Origin: an uncultured Spirochaetales bacterium
GTDB taxonomy: Bacteria; Spirochaetota; Spirochaetia; Sphaerochaetales; Sphaerochaetaceae
Reading direction: 5' to 3'
DNA: 47,323 nt
NCBI GenBank assembly: GCA_949293335.1
Contig: CASFDA010000010.1
Location: 66,567 to 113,889 of the forward strand
Shown: positions 1 to 7,087 of the stretch, one piece after another
Layout of the letters: every line of letters begins with the position of its first letter
Position numbering within the stretch: position 1 is the first letter of the stretch
Translations under genes and position numbers: made by a program
The notes under the pieces: model-generated
What the model saw: only the letters and a program-made list of their open reading frames with translations
Databases searched by the model: none
Told to the model about the DNA's origin: nothing

Positions 1-43
1 ATCGTTTCTATAGCAGAGAGCAAGTTACATTGCATCCCTTTAT

Positions 44-79
44 CAAAAAAATCTCCTCCCGTCACTATAACAGGAGGAG
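44..79 (-). terminator. Intrinsic terminator of tRNA-Leu
   Basis: Read on the minus strand, CTCCTCC (73-79) pairs perfectly with GGAGGAG (53-59) across a 13-base loop. A run of seven T follows (45-51). It lies just past the 3' end of the minus-strand tRNA-Leu and is in the right orientation to end that transcript. Confidence 0.75.
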
Positions 80-88
80 TAGAGTAAG

Positions 89-172
89 TGCGGTCGACTG
101 GACTTGAACCAGCATAGCCTTTCGACCACTAGCACCTCAAGCTAGCGTGTCTACCAATTCCACCACGACCGC
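89..172 (-). tRNA. tRNA-Leu (anticodon GAG)
   Basis: Class II tRNA with a long variable arm. The 7-base acceptor arms GCGGTCG and CGACCGC pair perfectly, the D-loop region reads GGTAGACACG, and the T-loop reads GGTTCAAGTCC. The anticodon loop CTTGAGG gives anticodon GAG, reading CUC/CUU leucine codons. The discriminator base is A at 89. CCA is not encoded, so it must be added by tRNA nucleotidyltransferase. A promoter and a terminator flank it, so it looks like a single-gene unit. Confidence 0.95.
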
Positions 173-191
173 TTTTTTGCTGTCCTTTGGT

Positions 192-220
192 ATTTTGCAC
201 TTTTCACTATAGTCGGTCAA
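192..220 (-). promoter_or_regulatory. Candidate sigma70-type promoter for tRNA-Leu
   Basis: On the minus strand TTGACC (215-220) and CAAAAT (192-197) are separated by exactly 17 bases. The expected start of transcription near 185 is about a dozen bases before the tRNA. This is a pattern match only. Confidence 0.55.
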
Positions 221-289
221 GCTGTTTTAGGAAAAAATATCATGTTTCTTTGTTTTTAAATTGTGAGTTGCGTTTCTTTTTCAATGCAA

Positions 290-318
290 TTGACGATTGG
301 AATTGGAATAAATAATAT
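290..318 (+). promoter_or_regulatory. Candidate promoter for feoAB-MATE
   Basis: TTGACG (290-295) and TAATAT (313-318) are 17 bases apart, 26 bases before the feoAB start codon. I see no convincing 19-bp Fur box nearby, although the gene's function would suggest iron control. Confidence 0.4.
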
Positions 319-343
319 GCTCTCGAGAGGGATATGAAAGAAA

Positions 344-2692
344 ATGAAGCTATCTGAACTTGCTATAGGAAAAGATGCGGTCATTGAAAGTGTAGATACC
401 CCGGATGTCGCTCTTAGGAAGCATATACTGGAGATGGGTCTTACTCCAGGTGTTGAAGTGACGATGATGAAGATCGCACCGATGGGTGATCCGATGGAAA
501 TAAGGGTCAGGGGATATGAACTGACGCTCAGGAAAGAAGACGCATCATATATCACACTGACAAATATTCATGACATGCATCCCATCCCCGATGAAGTCAA
601 GAAGAAGTATATAGATGCTGTTGCCCACCCGATGATGGGGGAGGGAGAGAAAAAGAAAAGCAAGACAGCCAATACAGGCAAGGTGCTTTCATTTGCTCTT
701 GTCGGGAACCAGAATTGCGGAAAGACGACATTGTTCAATCAGCTGACAGGATCTAATCAGCATGTTGGCAACTTCCCTGGAGTCACTGTTTCCCGTAAGG
801 ACGGAACTGTGAGGGGTGACAAGAACATGGTGGTTACTGACCTTCCTGGAATCTATTCTCTATCTCCATATACTCCAGAAGAAAGAGTGACTCGTGATTT
901 CCTTATAGAAAACCGTCCTGATGCGATTATCAACATAATAGATGCGACAAATATCGAGAGGAATCTGTATCTCACTACAGAACTCATGGAGCTCGGGATT
1001 CCGATGGTGATAACCCTCAATATGATGGATGAGGTGAGAGAAAACGGAGGAACGATAGGGATCAACCAGCTTGAAAGTTCTCTTGGTGTTCCTGTTGTTC
1101 CTATAAGTGCCAGCAAGAATGAGGGGATTGATGAGCTTGTTGCCCATGCAAAAAACGTGGCATTGAATCAGAGTGTTCCGATCAGAAATGATTTCTGTCT
1201 TCCTGATGGGGATGACAAAGGTGCGGTCCACAGGGCAATCCATGCCATTTCGCATCTTATATCTGACCATGCCGACGCAATTGGTTATCCTTGCCGTTTT
1301 GCTGCCACCAGCATTGCTGACGGAGACGAGGAGATGATGGACACGCTCGGTCTCGATGAAAACGAGAAGGAGATGATAGCGCACATCGTGAAGGAAATGG
1401 AAACAGAGAGCGGTAAGGACAGGATGTCTGCCATAGCTGATATGCGCTTCCTTTTCATTGATACGCTCTGTCAGCTCTGTGTCGTGAAGCCACACGAGAG
1501 CAAAGAGCACATGAGAAGCCAGAAGATGGATAGGCTCCTTACCGGAAAGTACACGGCAATTCCAATGTTCGCCATCGTTATGGGATTTTCATTCTACCTG
1601 ACATTCGGACCTATTGGTGGAACACTGTCCTCTCTATTGGAAATCTTCATTGCCTTTATCACGGAAAATGTCGATAGAGCTCTTTCCGCATTTGGCCTTA
1701 ATCCTGTTGTCAAGTCACTGATAATTGATGGAATTTTCACTGGTGTCGGTTCCGTGCTGAGCTTCATGCCGTTCATTGTTGTGCTGTTCTTCTTCCTGTC
1801 AATTCTTGAAGATACCGGCTATATGGCACGCATCGCGTTTGTGATGGATAAGCTCTTGCGCAAGCTCGGACTTTCCGGACGGTCTTTTGTCCCCATGCTG
1901 GTTGGCTTCGGCTGTTCGGTTCCTGCGATCATGGCAACCCGTACACTTCCATCTGACAGGGACAGGAAAATGACAATACTGCTGGTCCCTTTCATGAGCT
2001 GTTCCGCAAAGCTTCCGATCTACGCGCTCTTCACTGCGGCCTTCTTTTCAGAGCATAGGGCACTTGTGATGGTAAGCCTCTATTTCATAGGAATAATAGT
2101 CGGACTTGTCTTTGCTCTCATACTCGGAAAGACATCGTTCAAGGGCGAACCCGTTCCCTTTGTAATGGAACTCCCGAATTACCGTTTCCCTTCTATGATA
2201 AACGTGGTGCGTCTTATCTGGGAAAAGGTGAAGGACTTCATCACGAGGGCATTCACGATCATATTCGTTGCAACGATAATAATCTGGTTCCTCCAGACAT
2301 TTGATTTCCGTCTCAATGTCGTATCTGACTCCCGTGACAGCCTTCTGGCAATGATCGGATCGCTTATTGCCCCGATATTCGCTCCTCTCGGGTTTGCGGA
2401 CTGGCGGATCTCGACTGCGCTCATCACAGGCTTTACCGCAAAGGAGAGTGTGGTAAGTACACTCACTATTCTCCTTGGAGGAAGCGTATCTGCATTGCCA
2501 GAGCTTTTCACAACGGCTTCGGCCTTCACATTCCTCATTTTCTCGCTTCTCTATACCCCGTGCATTGCGGCAATCAGTGCCGTCAAGAGTGAGGTAGGGG
2601 GACGGTCCGCTGCCTTTGTTGTCATCATGCAGTGTCTCATTGCATGGATTGTTGCCTTTGTTTTCCACAGTGTGCTGATGATGGTGTTGTAG
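344..2692 (+). CDS. feoB: Fused FeoA-FeoB ferrous iron transport protein
   Basis: This is an inner-membrane Fe(II) transporter driven by an N-terminal GTPase-like domain. Residues 1-75 form a FeoA-type SH3-like domain (conserved EMGLTPG at 30-36), which is a separate small protein in most bacteria. After a basic linker comes the G domain: G1 GNQNCGKTT at 121-129, G3 DLPG at 166-169, G4 NMMD at 226-229 and a G5-like SAS near 255. The C-terminal half is a polytopic membrane domain with the FeoB gate motif GCSVPAIMATR and a conserved PCIAAI segment. At 782 residues it equals FeoA plus a full FeoB. The ATG at 344 follows GAGAGGG at a rather long 12-base spacing. The MATE gene starts 1 base after the stop codon, so the two are probably co-transcribed. 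Family assignment is secure; iron regulation is inference. Confidence 0.95.
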   Translation: MKLSELAIGKDAVIESVDTPDVALRKHILEMGLTPGVEVTMMKIAPMGDPMEIRVRGYELTLRKEDASYITLTNIHDMHPIPDEVKKKYIDAVAHPMMGEGEKKKSKTANTGKVLSFALVGNQNCGKTTLFNQLTGSNQHVGNFPGVTVSRKDGTVRGDKNMVVTDLPGIYSLSPYTPEERVTRDFLIENRPDAIINIIDATNIERNLYLTTELMELGIPMVITLNMMDEVRENGGTIGINQLESSLGVPVVPISASKNEGIDELVAHAKNVALNQSVPIRNDFCLPDGDDKGAVHRAIHAISHLISDHADAIGYPCRFAATSIADGDEEMMDTLGLDENEKEMIAHIVKEMETESGKDRMSAIADMRFLFIDTLCQLCVVKPHESKEHMRSQKMDRLLTGKYTAIPMFAIVMGFSFYLTFGPIGGTLSSLLEIFIAFITENVDRALSAFGLNPVVKSLIIDGIFTGVGSVLSFMPFIVVLFFFLSILEDTGYMARIAFVMDKLLRKLGLSGRSFVPMLVGFGCSVPAIMATRTLPSDRDRKMTILLVPFMSCSAKLPIYALFTAAFFSEHRALVMVSLYFIGIIVGLVFALILGKTSFKGEPVPFVMELPNYRFPSMINVVRLIWEKVKDFITRAFTIIFVATIIIWFLQTFDFRLNVVSDSRDSLLAMIGSLIAPIFAPLGFADWRISTALITGFTAKESVVSTLTILLGGSVSALPELFTTASAFTFLIFSLLYTPCIAAISAVKSEVGGRSAAFVVIMQCLIAWIVAFVFHSVLMMVL

Positions 2693-2693
2693 A

Positions 2694-4070
2694 ATGTCCA
2701 GATCATATGAAATTGACATGGTCTCCGGACCACTGCTGCCGAAGGTTCTCTTCTTTTCACTTCCTCTGATGCTCTCTGGTATCCTCCAGCTCCTTTTCAA
2801 TGCTGCGGATATCATTGTCGTCGGTCAGTTCACAGGCAGCAATGCGATGGCCGCAGTAGGGGCTACGAGCAGTCTGAATACCCTGATCGTCAACATATTT
2901 CTCGGCCTCTCGATCGGAAGTTCGATTCTCATGTCACGATATTTTGGTGCACGTGACAATGAGAACATGTCTGATCTGGTGCATACATCAGTACTCCTCG
3001 CTGCAGTATCAGGTATTCTTCTTGTTTTTGTAGGGCTTTTGTTCGCACCTCTCTTCCTCACCTGGATGGGTACGCCAGAGGAGGTCCTGCCTCTTTCTGT
3101 ACTTTACATGCGGATAGTCTTTCTCGGAATGCCTGCACTCCTTCTCTATGACTTTGGTGCAGGAATACTGAGAGCTATAGGAGATACGCGCAGGCCTCTG
3201 TACTTCCTTTTCTTTTCGGGAATTGTGAACGTAGTTCTCAACCTTCTTCTTGTCATCGTGTTCTCCCTCGGTGTCGCCGGAGTCGCCATTGCAACAATCA
3301 TCTCACAGTACATCTCATCCTTTCTTGTGATGAGGACGCTCATGAAAGAAGATGGTGCATATCACCTTGAACTGAAGAAGCTCCACATGTCAGGTAGGAA
3401 AGTAGTCCAGATATTCCGCATCGGTATTCCTGCCGGCGTCTCCGGGGCCGTCTTCTCGATCTCCAATGTCCTGATACAGTCGTCGATCAACTCTTTTGGT
3501 CCGATTGCCATGGCAGGCAATGCCGCCTCTAGCAACATAGAGGGTTTTGTCTACACTGCGATGAACTCGCTCTATCAGGCAGCAATCACATTCGTCAGCC
3601 AGAACGTTGGTGCAGGAAAGAAAGAAAGGATAATCCCTGTTTTCAGGACGACGCTCTTTCTGGTGATTGCAGTCGGACTTCTCCTTGGAGGTCTGGCTAC
3701 ATTCTTTGCCTCTTTCCTTCTTTCAATATACTCATCAGACCAGAACGTGATTGCGTATGGAATGGAGAGGTTGCACATAATATGCCTGACATATTTTCTA
3801 TGTGGAATGATGGATGTCGCATGCGGTATAAACAGGGGAATGGGGTATTCTGTCACGCCGACAGTCGTCTCGCTATTTGGTGCATGCATATTGCGCGTCA
3901 TCTGGATTTTCACAATCTTCAAAGTTCATCATTCGCTTTTCATCCTTTATCTCTCTTATCCTGTTTCCTGGATAGTGACCTTCCTTCTGCATCTTTTCTT
4001 CTTCATCCTTTACTACAGGCGTCTCGGAACAAAAGAAAGGGGATATGTTCACGGGCATGGCGTCAAGTGA
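2694..4070 (+). CDS. MATE-family multidrug/cation antiporter
   Basis: A 458-residue membrane protein with about twelve hydrophobic segments in two similar halves. It has the typical MATE opening: a short polar N-terminus ending in PKVLFFSLPLMLSG, then LFNAADIIVVGQF. MATE exporters use an H+ or Na+ gradient to expel drugs or metabolites; the substrate cannot be read from sequence. Its start is 1 base beyond the feoB stop, which implies translational coupling. The pairing with iron uptake may be fortuitous. The subfamily resembles the NorM/DinF-like exporters common in Firmicutes and spirochaetes. Confidence 0.9.
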   Translation: MSRSYEIDMVSGPLLPKVLFFSLPLMLSGILQLLFNAADIIVVGQFTGSNAMAAVGATSSLNTLIVNIFLGLSIGSSILMSRYFGARDNENMSDLVHTSVLLAAVSGILLVFVGLLFAPLFLTWMGTPEEVLPLSVLYMRIVFLGMPALLLYDFGAGILRAIGDTRRPLYFLFFSGIVNVVLNLLLVIVFSLGVAGVAIATIISQYISSFLVMRTLMKEDGAYHLELKKLHMSGRKVVQIFRIGIPAGVSGAVFSISNVLIQSSINSFGPIAMAGNAASSNIEGFVYTAMNSLYQAAITFVSQNVGAGKKERIIPVFRTTLFLVIAVGLLLGGLATFFASFLLSIYSSDQNVIAYGMERLHIICLTYFLCGMMDVACGINRGMGYSVTPTVVSLFGACILRVIWIFTIFKVHHSLFILYLSYPVSWIVTFLLHLFFFILYYRRLGTKERGYVHGHGVK

Positions 4071-4108
4071 TGGCAACCCACTAGACATAACAATTCAGAG
4101 ATGTTATA

Positions 4109-4163
4109 AAAGGTGACGTTGCAAGTATGCGCTTGAATGAAAGCAGAATGCAACATCACCTTT
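4109..4163 (+). terminator. Long hairpin between MATE gene and tRNA-Met
   Basis: AAAGGTGACGTTGC (4109-4122) pairs with GCAACATCACCTTT (4150-4163) with a single C-A mismatch and a 27-base loop. Only a weak T-rich tail (ATTT) follows. It probably ends or attenuates the feoAB-MATE transcript. The tRNA-Met gene begins 5 bases later, so it could equally be a processing site for a read-through transcript. Confidence 0.5.
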
Positions 4164-4167
4164 ATTT

Positions 4168-4240
4168 GGCGAGATAGCTCAGTAGGTAGAGCAACCGGCT
4201 CATATCCGGTCGGTCGGGGGTCCGAGTCCCTCTCTCGCTA
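4168..4240 (+). tRNA. tRNA with anticodon CAU (tRNA-Met, elongator-like)
   Basis: The cloverleaf is complete: acceptor GGCGAGA with TCTCGCT (first pair a G-U wobble), D-arm GCTC/GAGC, anticodon stem ACCGG/CCGGT around loop CTCATAT, and T-arm GGGGG/CCCTC. The anticodon is CAT. Pair 1-72 is G-U, not the C-A mismatch of an initiator, which points to elongator tRNA-Met. A lysidine-modified tRNA-Ile2 also has a CAU anticodon and cannot be excluded by eye. The discriminator is A and CCA is not encoded. Confidence 0.9.
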
Positions 4241-4248
4241 TCCCAATG

Positions 4249-4273
4249 AAGCAGGTTCATGCCTGCTTTTTTT
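4249..4273 (+). terminator. Intrinsic terminator of tRNA-Met
   Basis: AAGCAGG (4249-4255) pairs perfectly with CCTGCTT (4262-4268), and a run of T continues to 4273. It lies 9 bases past the tRNA 3' end. Confidence 0.85.
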
Positions 4274-4291
4274 ATTAATTAGTTTTGATAT

Positions 4292-4843
4292 TCAGGCCAG
4301 GCTCTTTCTCTCGCTTGAGAGGAATGGTGCCCATGGTCCCAGATTTGTCTTCTCCTCAGCCTTTGCCGCTTCGAGTTTCTCCTCGTATTCCCTTATCTTT
4401 GAGCCAATCATTCCAAGTCCTCTTATAGGACCTTCCTCATAGACAAGTGATGATAGATCATATTCGGCGAATCCCATGGCATGGCTTCTGTCCCCGATGG
4501 TCAGGAACGCTTCATTCACAGCCTTGAACAAGCATTTTTCTCCCTTCTCATCTGTTTCCTCCGCAGCTAGCTCTATCATCTTCATTACTCTTTCCGCATC
4601 ACTGCGTGTTGTGTTGCCCTGTGCCCATTGCCAGGCGATATCAACACCTTTTTCCAGTATGTATGAGTTTGAATATCTTCCAGTAAGATAGGCGACAGGC
4701 TCCTTGATCAGCAGAAAACTCCAGAGAATAAGTGTTTTATGACTTGATTTCTCGACTTCCCCAAAGAGATTCTGGAGAAGATCATCATTCCTCTTGAAAA
4801 GAGGTGTGTACCCTTTTCTGAACCTTTCTTCCATGCTCTCCAT
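4292..4843 (-). CDS. Unrecognised 183-residue soluble protein
   Basis: I do not recognise this gene with confidence. It encodes a soluble, alpha-helical-looking protein of 183 residues, without signal peptide or membrane segment. The body has a tryptophan-rich patch (AWQWAQG), helices rich in Ala/Glu, and a charged, coiled-coil-like C-terminus (KIREYEEKLEAAKAEEK). The rhythm of the AWQW and SHAMGFAEYDL segments faintly recalls putative immunity proteins of the Imm5-like type, but this is a weak impression. The upstream ATG at 4843 has no Shine-Dalgarno sequence. A second ATG three codons in (4834) has GGAG close before it and may be the true start. The gene stands alone between tRNA-Met and the SPFH operon. 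A 10-base palindrome ACTTTAAAGT lies right at its 5' end. Confidence 0.6.
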   Translation of the reverse strand: MESMEERFRKGYTPLFKRNDDLLQNLFGEVEKSSHKTLILWSFLLIKEPVAYLTGRYSNSYILEKGVDIAWQWAQGNTTRSDAERVMKMIELAAEETDEKGEKCLFKAVNEAFLTIGDRSHAMGFAEYDLSSLVYEEGPIRGLGMIGSKIREYEEKLEAAKAEEKTNLGPWAPFLSSERKSLA

Positions 4844-4960
4844 ACTTTAAAGTTAAGCCTCAATTGAGTACCGGTCAAACAAATATGTGCATGTACATCC
4901 AAAGTACAGATAGGAGGAGATTATCTGAATTCGATAAAGTGATTATTTCAATTAGTCTTG

Positions 4961-4997
4961 ATTGTAAAGAAACTTGAGGGACAGGTCATCCTGTCCC
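4961..4997 (-). terminator. Terminator of the hflKC-like operon
   Basis: On the minus strand GGGACAGG and CCTGTCCC form a perfect 8-bp stem with an ATGA loop (4978-4997). A T-rich tail (CAAGTTTCTTTAC) follows. It starts 10 bases after the stop of the downstream SPFH gene. Confidence 0.7.
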
Positions 4998-5006
4998 CCG
5001 GTATTG

Positions 5007-5993
5007 TCATCTCGTACCATCCTGCGAGTAGAGGTAATCGAAGTATGTCATGTCTGTCGAGAGGATCATGTCGGTCTTCCCGAGAGAAGAACGGTATGAT
5101 TCAAGTTCTGTCCAGAGACGGAAGAAATCTGGGTTCTTCTCGTATGCATTGCTGTAGATCTCGGTTGCTTCCGCATCTGCCTTTCCCTTTATGCTCTCAC
5201 TCTTTGCATAGGCTTCGCTGAGGATTCGCATCTTGTCGTTGTCTGTCCTTCCTTGCCATGATGAGAGCTGCCCCCTTCCATAGGATCTGTATGCCTCCGC
5301 AATCTGATTCCTTTCCTTGATCATGCGATCGAAAACACTGGCAGTAAGATCATCCGAGTATCTTATCTGGCGGATTATTATGTCCTCAAGCGATATTCCG
5401 TAAACTTCAGTAAGAGGTGCGGCCTTCTCGAACATCATCGTGGATAACCGGTCTCTTCCGATGTATATCTCCTGCTGACGTGCATCGGTTTCAGTGAGAT
5501 TCCTCAATGTCTCCCTGTCCTGCTCGCTCTCTACGTCCCCGATATTCTCTTCCACACGCATCTCGTTGATCCTGTTCGTGCTCCTTACAGCTTCGTTCAG
5601 GAAGTTCTCGCTGATGACAGTACGAATAGTCGAGTCGAGTATGTCATTCAGTCTTGAAATGCCGCCCTGCACGGTATTCACTGTCTCATAGAACTTCACT
5701 GCGTCTGTAATTCTCCAGCGGGCAGTCGCATCCACCCATATGAACTGGTTTTCCTTTGTCGGGATCCTCTGGGCATCTCCGTTCCAGGAAAGCAGCTTTG
5801 TCGTGTACTTGATTACATTGTCGACAACAGGCATCTTGAAAGAAAGTCCTGCGCTCTCATCGACCTTGACGATACGTCCAAAGCGTGTGATGACTGCCAT
5901 CTGTCCCTCTTCAAGAATATAGAAGGGGCCGAGGAACAGTATTACAGCAAATACAACGAGAAGTGTGATCAATGTCGTTACTACTTTCTTCAT
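5007..5993 (-). CDS. hflC: SPFH/prohibitin-domain membrane protein, HflC-like
   Basis: A 328-residue protein with one N-terminal membrane anchor (about residues 4-24), a band-7/SPFH domain (about 25-210, opening with EEGQMAVITRFGRI) and a charged, coiled-coil C-terminal region rich in Glu and Lys. In other bacteria HflC and HflK form a cage around the membrane protease FtsH and restrain its activity. No ftsH lies in this window, so the partnership here is inference. The start codon overlaps the last 4 bases of the upstream hflK-like gene, and GGAGGT precedes it at a good distance. Together these show coupled translation. Confidence 0.85.
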   Translation of the reverse strand: MKKVVTTLITLLVVFAVILFLGPFYILEEGQMAVITRFGRIVKVDESAGLSFKMPVVDNVIKYTTKLLSWNGDAQRIPTKENQFIWVDATARWRITDAVKFYETVNTVQGGISRLNDILDSTIRTVISENFLNEAVRSTNRINEMRVEENIGDVESEQDRETLRNLTETDARQQEIYIGRDRLSTMMFEKAAPLTEVYGISLEDIIIRQIRYSDDLTASVFDRMIKERNQIAEAYRSYGRGQLSSWQGRTDNDKMRILSEAYAKSESIKGKADAEATEIYSNAYEKNPDFFRLWTELESYRSSLGKTDMILSTDMTYFDYLYSQDGTR

Positions 5994-6973
5994 CTGGCAC
6001 CTCCGAGATCCTTGAACGGAATGAATGAGCCGACGTTCTTGTCTATGAGCGTCAGTGCTCCCTCCCTGTTGTTGATGACATCCTCCACAGCTTCTATATA
6101 TAGTCTCGTTGATGTGACATCCGGTGAGTTCTCGTACGCTTCAAGCATTGAGGAAAAGCGTGATGCGTCTCCCTTTGCCCTGTTGACTCTGTCTGCGGCA
6201 TATCCTTCTGCCTGGAGGATGAGCATTTCAGCCTCACCCTCTGCTGCCGGAATTTCTTTGTTGTAGAGTTCCTTTCCTTCGTTGATCAGCCTGTTCATGT
6301 CCTGAATTGCCTTGTTCACGTCCTCAAAGGCATCCTGAACGTCACCTTCAGGGGGAACTATGTTCTGAAGTTTCACAGTCACGAGCTTTATTCCCATGCC
6401 ATACCGGTCGAAGATCTCCTGCATCATTTTCTGCGCTTCGTATTCGATCTGTGTCCTCTCGCTTGTCATGATGGCGAGTATTGGAAGATCTCCGACAAGC
6501 TGGTTCATCACGCTTTGCGAAATGTCCCTGATGGTTGTCACTTTATCCTCTACATTGAAAAGCCATGCCTGCGGATCAGTTATGTAATATTGCACGATCC
6601 ATTCGACGTCTACGATGTTGAGGTCTCCTGTCAGCATCCTCGATTCATTCTGGTTCTCGATGCTTCCAAGGAGAGCTGACCCTCCGATATCACTTGCCTT
6701 GTATCCGAATGTCTCTGTGACAACCCGCTGCGTCGGGATGTTGATGTTCTTCTCGATTCCGAATGGCAGCTTTGTCTGGAGTCCGGGCCCTACGGTACGC
6801 ACATACTTGCCGAATCTGAGAACTACGGCATTCTCGGTCTGGTCCACGACGAAAAAGGAGGTTGCCGCGCAGAGGAGCAATGCCGCTACGACAAGAACGA
6901 TCAGGACCAGACGTCCCGATATCCTCCATTTCAGTCTGAATCTTTTATTTTTGTTGCCTTCTTGGTTTTCCAT
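5990..6973 (-). CDS. hflK: SPFH/prohibitin-domain membrane protein, HflK-like
   Basis: This is the first gene of the SPFH pair, with 327 residues. A short basic N-terminus (NKNKRFRLKWR) is followed by one membrane helix (about residues 21-43), then FFVVDQTENAVVLRFGKY, the typical HflK start of the SPFH domain. The second half contains a region with RINEGKEL/AEGEAEMLILQAEG-like repeats that normally forms the oligomerising coiled coil. The Gly- and Pro-rich N-terminal extension of enterobacterial HflK is absent. It is transcribed divergently from metG. The Shine-Dalgarno sequence is weak (GGTGAA next to the ATG). Confidence 0.85.
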   Translation of the reverse strand: MENQEGNKNKRFRLKWRISGRLVLIVLVVAALLLCAATSFFVVDQTENAVVLRFGKYVRTVGPGLQTKLPFGIEKNINIPTQRVVTETFGYKASDIGGSALLGSIENQNESRMLTGDLNIVDVEWIVQYYITDPQAWLFNVEDKVTTIRDISQSVMNQLVGDLPILAIMTSERTQIEYEAQKMMQEIFDRYGMGIKLVTVKLQNIVPPEGDVQDAFEDVNKAIQDMNRLINEGKELYNKEIPAAEGEAEMLILQAEGYAADRVNRAKGDASRFSSMLEAYENSPDVTSTRLYIEAVEDVINNREGALTLIDKNVGSFIPFKDLGGAR

Positions 6974-7027
6974 TTCACCATTCTAGCAAAGATGTTCCAT
7001 TGCGTCTTTGTTTTCTCTCTGTGCAAC

Positions 7028-7056
7028 TTGAAAACATGTACTCTTGGGGATATGCT
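7028..7056 (+). promoter_or_regulatory. Candidate promoter for metG
   Basis: TTGAAA (7028-7033) and TATGCT (7051-7056) are separated by 17 bases, about 30 bases before the metG start. The strand-opposed hflK promoter must lie in the same 114-base interval; I could not place it. Confidence 0.4.
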
Positions 7057-7087
7057 CAAAAGGGTATTTTGATTTAGGAGAAATGCA

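Noticed and set aside
860-1510. 216-residue minus-strand frame inside feoB
   Set aside because: It is antisense to a strongly conserved GTPase gene and has no ribosome binding site or recognisable protein character.
4137-4442. 101-residue open frame over tRNA-Met
   Set aside because: It runs through the tRNA gene and both flanking hairpins. It is a chance frame.
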